From NCBI GenBank assembly GCA_049975245.1, contig JBNGDB010000017.1, positions 1-49,618 on the forward strand: 49,618 nucleotides of DNA. Reading direction: 5' to 3'. Under the pieces are notes generated by a model. It had not been told where the DNA came from. It searched no databases and was given only the letters and a program-made list of their open reading frames with translations. This DNA is from UBA117 sp049975245 (GTDB lineage: Archaea; Methanobacteriota; Methanobacteria; Methanobacteriales; Methanobacteriaceae). A program made the translations under genes and the position numbers. Below are positions 49,565 through 49,618 of the stretch, in pieces. Within the stretch, counting starts at the first letter, position 1. Each line of letters starts with the position of its first letter.

Positions 49565-49618
49565 TTTTTTAAATTCTCTTGAAAAAGAAAATTATTATTA
49601 ATTAGTTTCCATATATAA

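Noticed and set aside
1..49618. tRNA genes, rRNA genes, CRISPR arrays, insertion sequences
   Set aside because: No T-loop plus acceptor-stem pattern, no regularly spaced long repeats with unique spacers, and no transposase-like protein or terminal inverted repeats with target duplication were seen.

Overview
The window is a chromosomal segment from an archaeon of the order Methanobacteriales, probably a mesophilic Methanobacterium-like methanogen. The evidence is strong AT richness, archaeal information-processing genes (PAN, PsmA, exosome Rrp4/Rrp41/Rrp42, RNase P proteins, L15e, L37Ae, RpoP, prefoldin beta), GatDE, a split GMP synthase, a VorCBA oxidoreductase, a geranylgeranyl reductase-family enzyme, and a set of Mur-ligase/MraY homologues that in this order marks pseudomurein synthesis. 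Genus and species cannot be fixed from the sequence. I saw no tRNA, rRNA, CRISPR array, insertion sequence or prophage.

Region 1 (1-10.9 kb, + strand) is the cell-wall region: a CarB-like ATP-grasp protein, an MraY-like transferase, a MurE-like ligase, a SelA-like PLP protein, a MurD-like ligase and a ligase with a MurT-type zinc ribbon. They are followed by three unknown genes: a short POTRA-like protein with an N-terminal membrane segment, a large exported membrane-anchored protein with an internal duplication, and a small basic protein. The make-up resembles a bacterial dcw cluster (ddl, mraY, mur ligases, ftsQ). A repeated AT-rich motif occurs before two of the transcription units.

Region 2 (11-22 kb) is mixed housekeeping: aMBF1 divergent from PAN, a convincing C/D box guide RNA just after pan (not previously flagged by any reading frame), a UPF0280 protein, a PH-domain membrane protein, a GGR-family flavoprotein overlapping a THUMP tRNA methyltransferase, a LeuA/CimA-type synthase, the KEOPS subunit Cgi121, a PLP enzyme of unknown role, a membrane phosphoesterase, and a DUF4012/LCP-like membrane protein that may belong to wall biology.

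Region 3 (22-36 kb, - strand) holds a potassium channel, NreA with a PCNA-binding tail, the two GMP synthase subunits, a 48-residue membrane protein, thioredoxin reductase, gatD-gatE, and the unit HTH-cupin regulator / acyl-CoA synthetase / vorC-vorB-vorA. The last probably activates branched-chain acids and carboxylates them to 2-oxoacids. Its promoter has a perfect palindrome over the TATA box and a second dyad near the start site, as expected of self-repression.

Region 4 (36-40 kb) has small, mostly unknown genes, an adenosine-specific kinase-family protein, an archaeoflavoprotein and a CMD-family protein.

Region 5 (40.3-48.9 kb, + strand) is the archaeal exosome superoperon: rpl15e, COG1325 RNA-binding protein, rnp3, rnp2, psmA, sbds, rrp4, rrp41, rrp42, rpl37ae, rpoP, Brix protein, pcc1, pfdB, DUF3194. 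The rpl15e leader is unusually rich in dyads. The window ends in an unknown 78-residue gene and two copies of a dyad element.

Translation starts: Shine-Dalgarno sequences of the GGTGAT type are often strong here, and I moved several starts downstream when the apparent first codon lay inside the ribosome-binding site. Some other genes have a TATA-like box about 25 bases before the start codon and look leaderless.
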